From Pelargonium x hortorum (taxonomy: Eukaryota; Streptophyta; Magnoliopsida; Geraniales; Geraniaceae), in the NCBI GenBank assembly GCA_036897525.1, contig JAYMTJ010000013.1, forward strand, positions 1 to 64,000: DNA of 64,000 nucleotides. The letters run 5' to 3'. Under the pieces are notes generated by a model. It did not search any database and had not been told where the DNA came from. It saw nothing but the letters and a program-made list of their open reading frames with translations. Positions 1 through 12,130 of the stretch are shown piece after piece (positions within the stretch are counted from its first letter, which is position 1; each line of letters starts with the position of its first letter). Both the position numbers and the translations under genes were made by a program.

Positions 1-1521
1 CTGTAGAACCTTGAACCCGCGCCAAAAGGCTCTCTAGAGCTCCGACCTAATTATTCTTTACTTGTGTTTCTTGGCTTTGAGAGTAGATTCTGAAATCCGA
101 GTATTAATTCAGCTCTTGGCTTTGGCTAAGTAATCCGCTTTGTGTTTGGTAGATTCCCTTACAGTTTAGGGTTTAGGATATATGTTGCTTTGAGATAGAT
201 ACCCAATTAAAGGCTAGTATTTACGGGAAAGGCATTACTTCAAAGAAAATGAGTTCCTGTATTTGTTAGTTGTAAAAAGAATTCCTGGTATTCTGTATTC
301 AGTGTTTTGCAAGCAACTATTTGGTATTTGGAGTTGTTGTCATGAGATGAGGTAAAGCAAGTTCTTCTCATATCATAGCAGTTGTTCTAGTTGTAGCTAT
401 TAGTAAGTTGGAAAGGATAACACTCAAGAGGAGAGGAATGGTTTCTTTATAGATAGCTAGGAGTAAAGGAGGTAAGATCTAATGGATAAGCAGCTAAACT
501 AAGGAGTTTAAGATAGATAATGTATTCTTGTGTTCAAGGATAGGAAGTTCCTGATAGTAACTGAACTCAATGAAAGACCTGTAACTCTCTGAATTGTATA
601 GCTTTGTTGGCTAGGAGATTCCTTACTGGGGATAGCAGGTGTATCAGAATAACGGATTCTGGATAGAATTTCTTTCTTAGGGAATTGTATTCTTGTATTC
701 TGTAATCTGGTGTTACTAAATTAGAGGAGTGTCAGTCTAAGAGTACTATTCCGATGCTAGAGAGCTTTACTAAGCTGATACAAATGGAGGAATCTATTTC
801 CCTTTTGTTGAGAGTCTATTTCCCAAACAAGTTTGCCTTGAGTTTAGGGAATCCAGAATTTATCATTCTTATCTAAGTTCCAGTTTAGTAGTTTAAAGGA
901 AAGGTGTAAATGTATTCTTTGTAATGAACATAAGGCTTAGCACTTAATCAAGCAAGTTTGTTTCCTAATCTTAAATCTCAGAGGTTTCTGTAATGTTCGA
1001 AGTTTTTAGAGAGCTTGCAACATTTAATGAACAGTGAGCTTTGTTCTTGGATAAGGAAGTGGTAGTTCCAGTAAAGGATAATACGTAACGGATTCTATTT
1101 CTTTATCAAGCTTAGATTCCTATGAATTTCCTAGGATAACAGATAATTGCTAATGGGATATAGCTGGTGTAGCTTTAAGATTCTAATAGAAGGCTAATAG
1201 GTAAAGGCAAGCGGTAGCTTGGAAACGAGCTAATTCTAATGACCCTGTACAGTTAAAGGTATTGAAGGTACAGAATACTGATTATACTTTGTTCTAAAAA
1301 CTGATAGATACAAAGGAGTTCAAGAAGATTCTGATTGATGTAAAGCCTGCCGAACGATGTGTTGCTGTTGTGTCCTTTTCCTGTGTAACTTGTATTCTTT
1401 ACTTGTTAGAGTAGAGTCCTAATAATTCTAAGAGTTTAGTATTTAGTCTCTTTAGTTGTTTGTAACTTACGAAGCGCTTTGAGATTAGGAACTTACTTGA
1501 CTCTGAATTGTATTTTGTATT

Positions 1522-1573
1522 AACCATGGCAAACTTTCTTTTCCAAGGTTGTACTAATTCCTTAACTAGAAAG
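1522..1573 (+). repeat. dispersed repeat, diverged copy
   Basis: TTAACCATGGCA is followed 15 bases later by GGTTGTACTAATTC and TTAACTAGAAA. The same order (TAACCATGACA, GGTTGTACTAATTC, CTAACTAGAAA) occurs at 55727-55797, and the first part at 23561-23580. This suggests an old sequence copied to three places. Confidence 0.5.
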
Positions 1574-1609
1574 ATTCTTTCTTCTTGAGGGAGGTATTCT
1601 TGTAACCCA

Positions 1610-1641
1610 GTAAAGTGGATAAACCAGATTATATAGAGGAA
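1610..1641 (+). repeat. 32-bp dispersed repeat, copy 1
   Basis: GTAAAGTGGATAAACCAGAT is followed by TATATAGAGGAA. It recurs at 23424-23457 with a single substitution and a two-base insertion. Shorter versions of GATAAACCAGATT occur near 2406. No function is evident. Confidence 0.7.
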
Positions 1642-2930
1642 TCTTGGCTTTGGTTCTTGTGACAGCGGTTCTTAGCTTTGTACTATTCTAATGGGAGGTG
1701 TTGCTAATGGAAGATTAGTAAAGCTCAAATAATTTCCAGTTTAGTAGTTTAAGAGTCAATTAATTCCTTAATGGGGAAGTTGTTCATGAGCTAATTCATT
1801 AGAGTACATACCTAGTTTGTAGGCGAAGAGCTGTGAGGAAGGTCAATGCATTTCTGCTAGAGTGTTCTAAAACTGATAATGTCTTCAGGGTTGTATTTGA
1901 GATTGCTAACTAGAAGTCTTAGTACTTCTGTGGCTTTGATATATTCCCCTTGAGGAGAGAGAGGGAAATCTCTGAATGTGGCTCAACATTTGTTCTTGAC
2001 TACGAAGTAAAGCAGGCTGACATTTGCAGGTAAAGGAGATGCAACAATGTCTTTGACAGTTGTTCCTGTATTTGTGTATTCTGGGTTTGGAGTTAAGCTA
2101 ACATTGCGGGTAAAGGTGTGAGTATTAGACTATACTGAATATACCTTCTTCTGGTGTTTATGAAGGTGTCAATGAATAATTTGTTTGAGATTCTATTTCC
2201 GTATAGCAGGTTCAGGATTTCTTGGGACTGAGGATTGAGTTCCTGTTTAGTTAGTAGTTTATATCCTAACCCTTTTTTTGTATTCCGAGTTTATGATACA
2301 GTTTATGTTAGAGGAATCTCACTTTCATGGTCTAATTCAGGATCTCTTTCCTTATCTTATAGCAGGGAAAGGATAACAGAATTTGTGTTCTAATTCTAAT
2401 GTTTAAGCAGGATAAACCAGATTCTTTTCTTTCTTAGATTCTAGAAATCGGAGTCTTAGTTCTTTCTATTCTATGTTTTGAGAGTAGATTCTATTCCTAA
2501 GAGTACTGAATTGACTAGCATCCCAACAAGTCATTTAAGTGGGGATTTCTGTGTGTGTTCCTTAAATTCGATTGGTTCTATAAAGAAAGAAAGTGTATTT
2601 CTAGTTGGTTCCTAAGATGAGTACAGGAAATGACAGAAGACTTCCTAATGTGTGACTTCTTAGATTGTTGTTCCTAGAAATTAGTACAAGCTAAAGCTTG
2701 CCTCAATTGACTAGGAAAATTCATTAACTATAAGCAATAGTAAACCTGGCAATAAATACATGCACATGAAGGAAACCCATCTTGCCTATCTCTTGTCTTA
2801 CTTATAAGCTAGGCAATCTGATAAGATTGTGCTCTTAATTGTATTGAATTATATTCCTTGTTCCAAATTCCATTAGCTGTCAGGCAAGACTTGTGCTAGA
2901 GAGGATTCATGGATACACTGAAACCTGAAG

Positions 2931-3013
2931 GAAAAGGCTGCTTAACGTTCGTGCTCCCTCTTGTCGGAGGCGGTACATCCAACGATATTGTTGGGACCGA
3001 ATCTAACCTCTAG
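2931..3013. other. small GC-richer islet
   Basis: About 70 bases (from GGCTGCTTAACG to GGGACCGAATC) stand out as about half G+C. The plus strand is open for some 34 codons from an ATG at 2908 to the TAG at 3010, including a stretch LVGGGTSNDIVGTES. This is too short to be a gene. It is probably a fragment of foreign or formerly coding DNA. Confidence 0.4.
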
Positions 3014-3666
3014 AATTAGTTAGGGATGAAAGGAATGAAAGACTAGAGCTTAAGGTATTCGTTCGAAAGATTGAGATTCTCCAGTATCCTACAACTCAAC
3101 TGAATAAGGAATATCTTATCTATTAGAAGTACAAGCAAGGTGTAGACTACGTAGGAGCAGAATCTGGGGCATAGTAAGAGTCAGAACAGAAGGATCTTAG
3201 GTTGACGGTTGACATGAGTAGAATAGAATAAGTAAGTAGCCAGTTGACTTATTTATCTCTTTTTGAGCGGTTGGATACATCTATAACAATGTTTAATAAG
3301 ATACAGGTAAAGAAATGACTGACAGGCTATGACACGCAACATAAAACATCAGGTTTACCCGGGACATTGTTTTCTGTTTCAATTGAAAGACTGGTTGCAG
3401 ATTCAGTCCTTTCTTTACATTGACTGAGGCTCATGGAAGATACAAATAGAGCAAAGACTGTAACTTATAAAGCACTGAAAAAGGTTCCGCTATTTCCTTC
3501 TTAGGTGTTGCTCAGTATAGATAGAAATATGGTCACTAAAATACAAAAAATACAAATAAAAGATTCCAAATACGGATATATAGAAGAAAGCTCTCTGTCA
3601 TTCTTATAAGAGTTGGGTTAGATTCTTACAAGATGGTAAATAAGCTTTGACTAATAAGATTCCATA

Positions 3667-3740
3667 CACTAAGAATGGGATTAGAACCCACGACCTACTT
3701 GTTTGCAATTGTTTAAACTAACGGATAAAGGTCTCTTAAG
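3667..3740 (-). pseudogene. degenerate tRNA-like element
   Basis: On the minus strand a 7-bp acceptor can form between CTTAAGA (5', at 3734-3740) and TCTTAGT (3', at 3668-3674), with six of seven positions paired. The T arm is convincing: GTGGG/CCCAT around the 7-nt loop TTCTAAT, with the invariant TTC. A D-like arm (TTT/AAA around a loop with GTTAG) is possible. The anticodon arm is too short; only TTG/CAA closes around four bases near a GCA. I cannot assign an amino acid. It may be a decayed tRNA or a t-element, the tRNA-like hairpins that mark transcript ends in plant mitochondria. The T-arm phrase recurs at 7531-7560 and 45583-45612. Confidence 0.35.
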
Positions 3741-3749
3741 CAATGGTAT

Positions 3750-4030
3750 TTCAGGATGATGCGAACTGGACAATTTTCTAAAGTTTTCGTACAACCAGGT
3801 TACTTTCTTATTTGGTTTTACTAAACTAAACTGAATTCTAGACAAATACAAATAGAAAGAGGATGCGAATTGTGGACATTCCTGCTGAATTGCGATTGTT
3901 TAAACAGGTTTAGAATAGAAAAGAAAGTGAGAGCTTTCGTACTAACAAGTAAGAGTGGGTTAGTTTCTTACTTGCTTTTCGAAACTATAACTAAAGGAAC
4001 TCAGATTAGAACCAATGGACATAACAGAAT
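3750..4030 (+). repeat. decayed local duplication beside the tRNA-like element
   Basis: Phrases recur in order: GGATTAGAACCCACGAC (3679) and AGATTAGAACCAATGGAC (4003); TTGCAATTGTTTAAAC (3703) and TTGCGATTGTTTAAAC (3891); GATGCGAACTGGACA (3758) and GATGCGAATTGTGGACA (3863); TTTCGTACAA and TTTCGTACTAACAAG. Together they suggest an old duplication of a segment that included the tRNA-like element at 3667-3740. A 118-codon frame (3870-4226, opening at TTG) crosses the second unit and matches nothing I know. Confidence 0.45.
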
Positions 4031-5814
4031 TTGTTTGGTTGATCTAACTACTTTAACTTTGCTATATGAAATCTCTACAGTACCCTCCAAATACCATAGA
4101 GAATATATACAAATGCAAATTCAAAGCTATTTCTATATAAGCGATTCCATAATCACGGAAAAAAGGAAATATTCTAATAATTGGAGGTATAAAGTGGCTC
4201 GAAGACGAAAGACTCTATTTCAATAGTTGAAATTCTATTCTTTTCAAGAGCTCCCTAAGATATAGAATTATGGGTCTCTTTCCTATCTATCAAGAAATTC
4301 TTAGTACTATACTCTCCGTTAGAGGAAAATCTGGTGTCTTTACCATCCATCAATGTTAGCTTACCTCCAAAGAAGACAAAAGAGCTTGGACTGCAAAGAG
4401 TAGTATCAATACCCTTGAACACGAAAAAGCAAATAGACCTCATTACTTTTATTTTAATAAATAATAAACAGCTAGGCATCCTTCTAGTTCTAGTCAATTT
4501 CCAGGATAAAGAAGTACTCTTAGAAACTTATTCCGTAAATACTTTCAAGAAATACAGATGAAATAGAAAGATTTAGAGACGGTACTCTGTAAGCTGTTCA
4601 TTTATACTCCTAATACAACAATTGTTTACCTCTGAGAGAGATAGAAACGCCTATGATAAAGAAAGTTTATCGAATATATTCTCTTTTTTAATCTATTTCG
4701 GATACTAAAAAAAGACTAAAGCATGACATCCCGAAAGCACTTCCCTACAAACCTTGAAATTGAAAAGAAGGAGTATTCTGTATTGCAAGGAACAGATTCT
4801 ATAGTTCGAGAGTCTATTCTATTCCTAAGAATTTCCACTCTACATAGGCAGGGGTCACTTTCATTCCATTTTCTTACAAGCTTTTCTACTATATAGAATA
4901 GAGTCCCTTTTGAAATAGGCTTTCAGTTGAGGTATGTATAATCACTCTAAGAGGGAAAAAAGGCTCCAAAAGCATGAAAAAGATGCGAGCTTTTCTACCA
5001 TATATATAATAAGAAGGGTGCATTTTCTTGTTAAGTTAGGAGAATTCCTGGTTTTGAAAGTAGAGTTGAGAACCGTCCAAGGAAAACTTCTTTCAGTACA
5101 TTTTCGTCTTACTTTACCAACTCTAAATCTGAGTCTTAGTTCAGCTCTTGGGGTTCTTGACATTACTATTCTAATTCTACAGGAGTTTAGTGCCAGTCTT
5201 TGATCTTTTCAGTTTTTTAGTATCCGTATAGATATTTGAGGGATTACCGAGTATTGTATTAAATTAAGGCTTAGGGATTTCTTAACAAGGTTTTATTATT
5301 TTAAAAATCTAGTAAATCTAATGAGTTATATAAAGAAATTAGAGAGGTACCGGATATAGACATTCTAGTAATAAGTTAAGTTTAGCTCTATTCTTTTATT
5401 CTATTTCTCTTGGGTATTCTGGTTAAAAAGTAGTAATAGTTTGATTTGAATAGTTTGCCTATTCATTAACCGACATTAGTATTTCCTTATGAACTTCATT
5501 TGTTTCTAGTTGTAAGCCAGTAAAAGGGGGAGTTGCTTTGTTGATGTCATGCCTTTTGCTTTTAGTATCCTGAGAGAAAAGGGAGAGATTCTGGTAGAAG
5601 TCTGTTAGTCCTTCCTTTTGTTGGTGCGGGTCTTTTAAGGAATAAAACAAATAATTAGAACTTTACAGGATTACAAGAATTAAGCAAGTCAAAAACAAGT
5701 TAAGAATAAGAAGTTTTCTTTTGGATAAAGTATCTCTGTATATTCAGAATTCAGCCTCAACCTCCCTCACTTCGTTGCTGGTCGGTAACATAAATTCCTT
5801 CTGTACTTATAGGG

Positions 5815-5855
5815 TTTTAATCCTCCTTGACGATAAGCAGCATAGAACATGAGGG
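5815..5855 (-). repeat. hairpin repeat family A, copy
   Basis: The plus strand reads TTTTAATCCTCCTTGACGATA, interrupted here by the 20-base limit; it continues with AGCAGCATAGAACATGAGGG. This matches the reverse complement of family A: the tail (CCTC, then ACGATAAGC) and the middle (CATAGAACA, then GAGGG). CCTC at the left pairs with GAGG at the right. The GC-rich head seen in the 62884 copy is missing here. Confidence 0.65.
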
Positions 5856-7530
5856 ATCTAGCTTTTACTAACGGAACGAACTCCTATATCTATCTTACAC
5901 TCTAAAACAATACCAAGTACAATACAATTAAGTATAGAGTAGGCTAATAAGTAGCTTGACTTGAACAAGAGGAATTGTCCTTAACTTATCTATACAAACT
6001 AAGACTATATAATAGATAGAACAAGTAATACACTAACTACAGGTCACATCAAGAGTTCTCTTTCCTAAAGCTTCTATTTCTCTAGCACCTAAGAAGAACT
6101 AAGTCAATAAAAGAGGTATGAAAGAAATTCAGTTGGGGTTATGAGTTCTACTTTTTAATTAGAAGATATACTCTTCTTTTTCCCGATATAAATCTAGGTA
6201 TTACGAAGTTGTTGTGTATTTCCCTTTCGATTGAAAGACTTTTTATTCCTATAATAAGGGAGCCTTCTCATTGAATTGAAATAAACCCGGTATTTTCCAG
6301 TGCTTATAGTCCCAAAATCAATTCTAAATTTTAGACCGAAACCTGTAAGCGACAAGTTTCAGATACTCCCGCAAGAGATTCCTTTTCATTTTTTTAATTA
6401 CTTAGTTTTGTCTGATTGGATTCTTAAAGTAAAGGTATCTCATGATCCCGATACATATAAGTTTCAAGAGTCCTAAATTCTAAATAGATATTAAGAAAGA
6501 CTAAATAAAGCTATATTTCTCTACTTAAGTAATTAAATTGGCTTTGATTCTGATTCTTTTATGTATGCTATATGATAGCCGGAGAGTCCAAATCCAAAGT
6601 TCATATACAACGAAATCTCTCATATTCACACTACGGCGGGATTAGTAAGTAAAGTAACTCAGAAACTCAATTCAAAAAGTCAATGCTGCCAATATAATGT
6701 AATGTAGTACGAGATGAAAGCGTGTTTGAACTCTTTTTTAGACCCCTCTTTATCTAAGCAATACGCTTCTGATAATGAAAAGAAAAAAGTAGCATTCTTA
6801 CGCCGAGCAAGATGCTTTCAACTTCTCTCTTCTATAGCACAAGAGTAAGTCTTTTGATTACATGTGAACCGTTCGTTTTTGTACCTCTCACGAAATTTCT
6901 TTTCCAAAAAGAAAGGTTGATAAAAACTCATTCAATCGGGCCTCCTAATTAGTTGAATTCCTTGTTAGAATTGCTTATAGGGCATACAATTATAGTCTAT
7001 AGTATCATCCGGAGATACATCCGGTGTTTCATTTCCTCCTAAAGTATTAGCTAATGTTGTTTTTTAGTTCTCATATGAGGGAGCTCCTTATAGCTTGTTC
7101 TAATAATTAGGTGTCTCAAATAAGGAATTTTCCGATTTTAGATTACAAAATAGTTGAGAAATATTTCATTCTCTTAATTTAGAAGAGTTAAAGGGCCATC
7201 TCTAAAAAACCCTATTTTACTAGGTTGAAAAAAAGCCGTGCCTAAATAAGGATGTCTTTTACGTTTACGTAGCACTCGATAAAAAAATATTATATAGCTA
7301 ACCCCAAAAGGGTATTCCTCTATATCTTACTATGAAAAGCTTTTTGTTTAAGTCGAGTACGAGGTATATTAATAAAAGGGGATAGGTGAGGACTTTCTCT
7401 ATAAAAAGAAGGATTCTCTTCTCTATTTGTCGTTGTTCGTTCCAGGCATTCTGGTTAAAGGAAGAGATAAAGAACTAAGAGAGTGGCTTTTACAGGGATT
7501 TTTATAGATATAGTCTTAGCCAAAGGGGGT

Positions 7531-7560
7531 GTTATGGGATTAGAACCTTTGTCTTACTGC
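7531..7560 (-). repeat. T-arm-like repeat, copy 1 (minus)
   Basis: The minus strand of this 30-bp segment is nearly identical to the plus strand of 45583-45612. Both share CAGTAAGACA, then after one differing base AGGTTCTAATCCCATA. The core GGTTCTAATCCCA looks like the T arm of a tRNA (TTC-loop) and also occurs, as GGGTTCTAATCCCAT, in the tRNA-like element at 3667-3740. No complete cloverleaf forms here. Flanking sequence outside the 30 bp is not shared. Confidence 0.6.
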
Positions 7561-8810
7561 AGCCTTAATAGCGCCTATTCCTTGGATTTCTAAGAGATAG
7601 TTTAGGAGTAGTTCCTATAATAATTCTAATATAGTAATCGGGCGTTGCTTTCATTTTCATTCCTGCTCTTATTTAGTTTAGTAGGAAAGATTATTCAAAA
7701 TCTCTTAAGAGTTAGCTACTCAAGAATATGTACTTAAACCTAAGGGATTCCTAGTAATAACTCCTATACTATACACAATACAAGAGGAGCTCCTAAACCA
7801 ATATAATACAACAAACTAAAGGAAGGAGTTTAGCGCACTTTTATTGTTTTTACAGACGTCTCCTACGAATTTCTAAATTGGAGTGCCCTTCCATAAACAA
7901 ATAGGGTCTTTCGATTTTACGGTAGTCGAAATCTGAATTTGCAAAAGCAGGCATTTCCCTCGGAGAGGAGTCAAAAATGAACCTCTTTTCTGATAAAAAA
8001 AAGTAGCTAGGTCACTGTTGAAATCTGTCTTCTTGCTTGTAAGAGTCCTTATAATTATTCCCGGCAAATAGTAAGAAATTGAAAGTATAGGAAATCTTGA
8101 AATAACCAGAATTTTATTACAGTAAGGTAGGCTCGAGTACAGAAGGATACTTATAAAGAGAGGCATTCCATTTTGTTACTTATTTCCAAGAGTAGGAAAC
8201 CCCGGATAAAAAAGGAAAATCCTAACAATCTTTAGGAATCCCCCGACTAATCCGGTTAGAAAGATAAAAAGTAAAGTAGATCCGGCTTCTTTTGAAATTA
8301 ATCCAAAACTACTGACACTTAGATAGAGAAGTCATATGACAAATTTCATCCATATCTTCAACATTTTAATTAAGCTGCTTTAACGCCCGAATCTATCAGT
8401 CTTTGTACTTAACCCCTTGCTTATAGAGCCAATAATAAGGGAATGCTGCCCTAAGACTCTAGCTATGTAGAACGTAGTTAAACTGGTTTTAGTCTTTCTC
8501 CATTCCACAGGGTTTTTTGTTTTAAAGTCAAATCTTTAGTTTTTTTTCACATCCCTAGTTAATTTAGATACCTAGTTTTAAACCCCTAAGGATCCTGTTT
8601 CTGGGACAAGTCTTTCCTCGCTTGCTAGACCCTTAACAACTTAATATGTATTCCTCTACTCTATTTATATAGATAGCTATATAATTTATCCCTCGCTCCT
8701 TTATTTCTATATTTTAGTGTACCGTTCGGGGTACCTTCTTTATATTATATGATACTTTTTATCCCAACCTGAAACTCACAAACGTAAAGACCCTTTCACC
8801 AACATAGTTA

Positions 8811-8830
8811 AAGCGGGCATGCCCTGCTTG
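8811..8830. other. GC-rich palindrome in AT-rich DNA
   Basis: AAGCGGGCATGCCCTGCTT centres on the perfect palindrome GGGCATGCCC and extends by AAGC/GCTT with one bulged base. It could form a cruciform or RNA hairpin. It is isolated. Confidence 0.4.
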
Positions 8831-9215
8831 AGCTTCACAATTACTTCTCAAGGTTATACCCTTCGAGAATTTTTATAAATAAAGGGGTGAGGTTAGCCCC
8901 AATTAAGTATTGACTTTAACTTGCCTTTTTAGAATTTCCTAGACCTGCTGCTAACAAGCAAAACTTATTGAACTTAGTATAGTTCCTTACAGGAAATCCT
9001 TTTTTGATTTGAAGCCCGGGACGAACCCCCTTAGGAAGTCATCTAAACATTGTAAAGGCTATTTCAAGGCTCCCTTTGTGTTTGTGGTAAAATTCTTAAG
9101 CTAATCTAAAACTACCGGTACACAAATTCAGTCTGTTAATCAAATCAGCATACGCATCGGATAATTAAATTAGGCAAAGTAAACAATAACTACTAAAGTA
9201 CTGTACAACAGAAAG

Positions 9216-9229
9216 ACCCCGCTCGGGGT
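9216..9229. other. small hairpin
   Basis: ACCCC, loop GCTC, GGGGT: a perfect five-pair stem with a tetraloop, just downstream of AAAG. A similar small stem, GTACC/GGTAC around GTTCGG, lies at 8719-8734. Confidence 0.35.
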
Positions 9230-9550
9230 TCGGAATAGATCCTTTATTGATTGGGTAAAAAGACCCCAACTATTTTATTTTACTTCTATTTATTTTACTA
9301 AGGTTGCTCACTTTTCTTCGTTTAACGGAATTCCTTAAAAGGGTTTTCTTTAGAGAGTACGGGTAAAAAAGTATTGGTATGATATTAGACATAGTGAAAC
9401 AGTAGTTGCATTTTATGATTATGAAAAAGCCTTACTTCGAGGTCACTACAGGGAGCCCCTTTGTTTTGTTATTTTTTTTTTAAGGTTTTGGACTTGATTA
9501 AATTAGATTCTATCAAACAAACCAGATTTCAGAAATTAATTAAAGGATCA

Positions 9551-9577
9551 TTTTGCCCGATAAGCAGCTAAAGAGGA
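9551..9577 (-). repeat. hairpin repeat family A, partial copy
   Basis: CCCGATAAGCAGC followed by TAAAGAGG matches the middle of the copy at 5815-5855 (CGATAAGCAGC, then TAGAACATGAGGG). The CCTC arm is not recognisable. It is a short and therefore uncertain member. Confidence 0.35.
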
Positions 9578-11097
9578 TTCTGTGCACTTATTTTCAAAGA
9601 AAGAAGTTCCTTATTCCGCGGTATAGGGGAGTAATTAGGATTTTTTTTAGAGAAGAGAAATACCAGTTGTAACTATAACACTAAGTGCTTCCAAGTTGAT
9701 AAAAAAAGGACCGGACTGGCATTGTCTATATTATAAATTTAAAAGACTACTAAGCAATATGTCATGCCAGGTATATTTCTTTATGCAAGTCCAAAGATAA
9801 TAACATAAACCCGGGAGTCTGCTTATTATAAAGTATTAGATTAGATAGGCTTGGGTTTCGAAGGATTAAAGTAATTCCTTTAGGTATAGGGATGATAACT
9901 AAATATTTCCAGGATCAAGTCAAGAAATCTAAAAATATTATTAGTGCTCGGGATTTCAAAAGGTTCGAACTCAATTTCTTTGTTAAAGTTTTAAACGAAT
10001 CTCAACAAAAAGAAGGGTTTTATATCTTTTTTTAGAGGGTCAAAGTCAGTATCTTTAATGAAAGTTTTCCTTGTAAAGTTAACCGGTAATACCCATATTT
10101 ATTTGTTGTGAGTGCTTTCTGCTGTATTTGTAGCTTTAACAAACAAGTCTTTGGGATTATTGATGAGGGTTACTTTAGATAAAATCTATCACACGGAATG
10201 GGACTCTAATCCTTTGTAGCTTTAGGATTTCTGTAGCTAATGGTTACAGATTCTTTGGGTTTTTTGAAAAGGTATCATCAATATGGAATTTCTGTGTACC
10301 CAGGTTTAGGATCTTATCTCGATAAATAATAAGGGGAATTCTAGCTCAAATGTAAATATCCAACCTTTAATAAGGGTTATCCTAACTAGCAAAGGAAGAT
10401 TTTTTCGGTATTAACTTTGGTGTTATTCTATTGAATATTGAATGTGGATTCCTTATTTTTCTTTAGTCTTTCTCATGAAGTAAAGGAGTTTACAAGATTC
10501 TATAGTATTTAAAAGGCTTAAGGATTATTTCCAGGTTAAAAGAGAACTATAGGAAAGATAAGGTTTTATGAGTTCTAAAATTCCAATCCTAACTGGCATA
10601 AGACTATTCTGAATAGAAATTATCCCTATTCAATGTTCTGGGTCGGTAAAATGGATGTATTCACTATACTTCTAAGGCATACTCCTCATTTTTCGATAAA
10701 AGCATAGGACTAGAGGAATATTCCCTTAACTTAAAGTAATACAAATACAAGTAATAGTACAAGAACAAGCTTAAATAAAGAACCTAAACTCCGATTAAGT
10801 CTCCCCTCTATACTAATTAACTCGTCTAAGAAAGCTGTTTAGTATAAGTTCAGGTTCTGGATAGTTAAGAATTTTCTTTTAGGGATTAGAGTCAAGTCAA
10901 GCCGAATTTGTATTCTGCTTTTGCTGTTGGTCTTTATAGTGTAAGGTGTTCTAAAACTATACGGTACAGCTTCTGAACTGAAGGAAGGGTCTTATTCTAG
11001 CTCTGAGGAAAGATATTTCAAGGTCTGAAAGCTGGTTTTAAGATTCTGAAGTTAAGTGTGTCCTAATTGTGTGCTATGTACTATTAAAGACTATAAT

Positions 11098-11200
11098 GCA
11101 TTAACCTCCATCGGTGCCTTTTAGTCGGATTCCCTTCCCTACAATATAAGGTTTCCTAAGCTATAAGAGAACTAGAGTCATTCTCCTTAAGGAGTTGTAG
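11098..11200 (+). repeat. diverged repeat related to 59086
   Basis: GCATTAACCTCCATCGGTG followed by CCTTTTAGTC resembles GCATTAACCTCCTTCGGTA followed by CCTTTAGTC at 59086-59115. Weaker similarity (TTTCCTAA, then CTATAAG) continues for roughly 60 bp more. No open frame. Confidence 0.5.
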
Positions 11201-12083
11201 TGCCTCTAGCGAAGCTCAATCTAAAACTGCAAGGAAGTTCTTTAATCGGCAGCTTTTGAAACGGGTCTATTTAGCTTTGAGTTGGGGGTTAGGGATTCTA
11301 AACTCTTTCTTTATTAGTAAGACAAAAGGGTCTCTCCTACATATTTTGAGTATCCGTTTTTACAAGAGGAAACAAAAAAGGACTTTAAATCCTTAGACTC
11401 TTTGCTTCTAAATTGACTTATTTCTTATCTTTCTACGCGAGCCCTTTGTTAGTTAAACAACTCACTTGGGTTATCCCACTACAAATTTAGATGGATTTTT
11501 CTAGAGTCTTTATCGCAAACCAAATTAGTTTTACGGTTCACTTCTCTTATACTTGAATCCGAAATGGGAAACCGAAACAAGGAAACACAAGAACAAATGA
11601 CTTTGGCTTGACTTTCTCTACTGCCTTTACTTTAGGTAGTTCTTCTAGCGTATTTCTTAATTATAGTTTAGTTAATAAATAGGTAATAAATAGAAAATAG
11701 ATATAGTCTTATGAGCCCTGCCTTTCTTAGCAGTAGTACTCTTTTCTTAAGAGCGATAACTTTCTCTATCCCCTTATAAACTAGGAATTGGAATGAAATA
11801 AGAAATGAATTACTTTTCCCAGACCTAGATACTATAACAATCATAACATGAATACCTTATAGCCACCAACATAGACTTCACTCGTTTTCTTATGCATGCC
11901 TAGGCCCGTCTTACTCTACACTTCAGAATACCTTGTTTCCTTAGAACTCTATTCTGTATCTTAAAAGGAGCTCTACCTTTGTTATGGTGGTATCGGCCTT
12001 CTTCTTGTTGCAGTCTGTAGCTATTCAATTAAACAACGGTTGTTTATACTCGGTAAAAGAGACGGTATCATAATTACTCTAAG

Positions 12084-12130
12084 TTTTAATCCTCTTCAAC
12101 GATAAGCAAGCAGGAGGAATGCCCCTTAAC
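12084..12130 (-). repeat. hairpin repeat family A, copy
   Basis: TTTTAATCCTCTTCAACGAT begins as in the copy at 5815. The core ACGATAAGC follows, then CAGGAGGAATGCCCCTTAA. The CCTC and GAGG arms can pair across about 20 bases. The right end (GAGGAATG, CCCTTAA) matches the copies at 58463 and 59150 and defines a second head subtype that differs from GGCGCGAAGCC. Confidence 0.65.

Larger units (their letters stand above)
1..2930. other. non-coding, phrase-repetitive, G over C
   Basis: No open frame of interest. The plus strand uses clearly more G than C. It is dense in recurring short phrases such as TTTGAGAGTAGATTC, CTAATGG, GTAAAGG, AACGGATTCTATTTC and GGATAAC. Some are shared exactly with 18660-21560: AACGGATTCTATTTCTTT occurs at 1087 and at 20980. 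Confidence 0.6.

Noticed and set aside
3870-4226. 118-codon plus-strand open frame
   Set aside because: It starts at TTG, crosses a decayed duplication and shows no known motif. Its length is compatible with chance.
7873-8166. 97-codon minus-strand frame
   Set aside because: No recognisable content, and T-rich codons explain the hydrophobic residues.
11525-11545. ACGGTTC considered as the end of a group II intron domain V
   Set aside because: No matching 5' half or bulged helix lies upstream.
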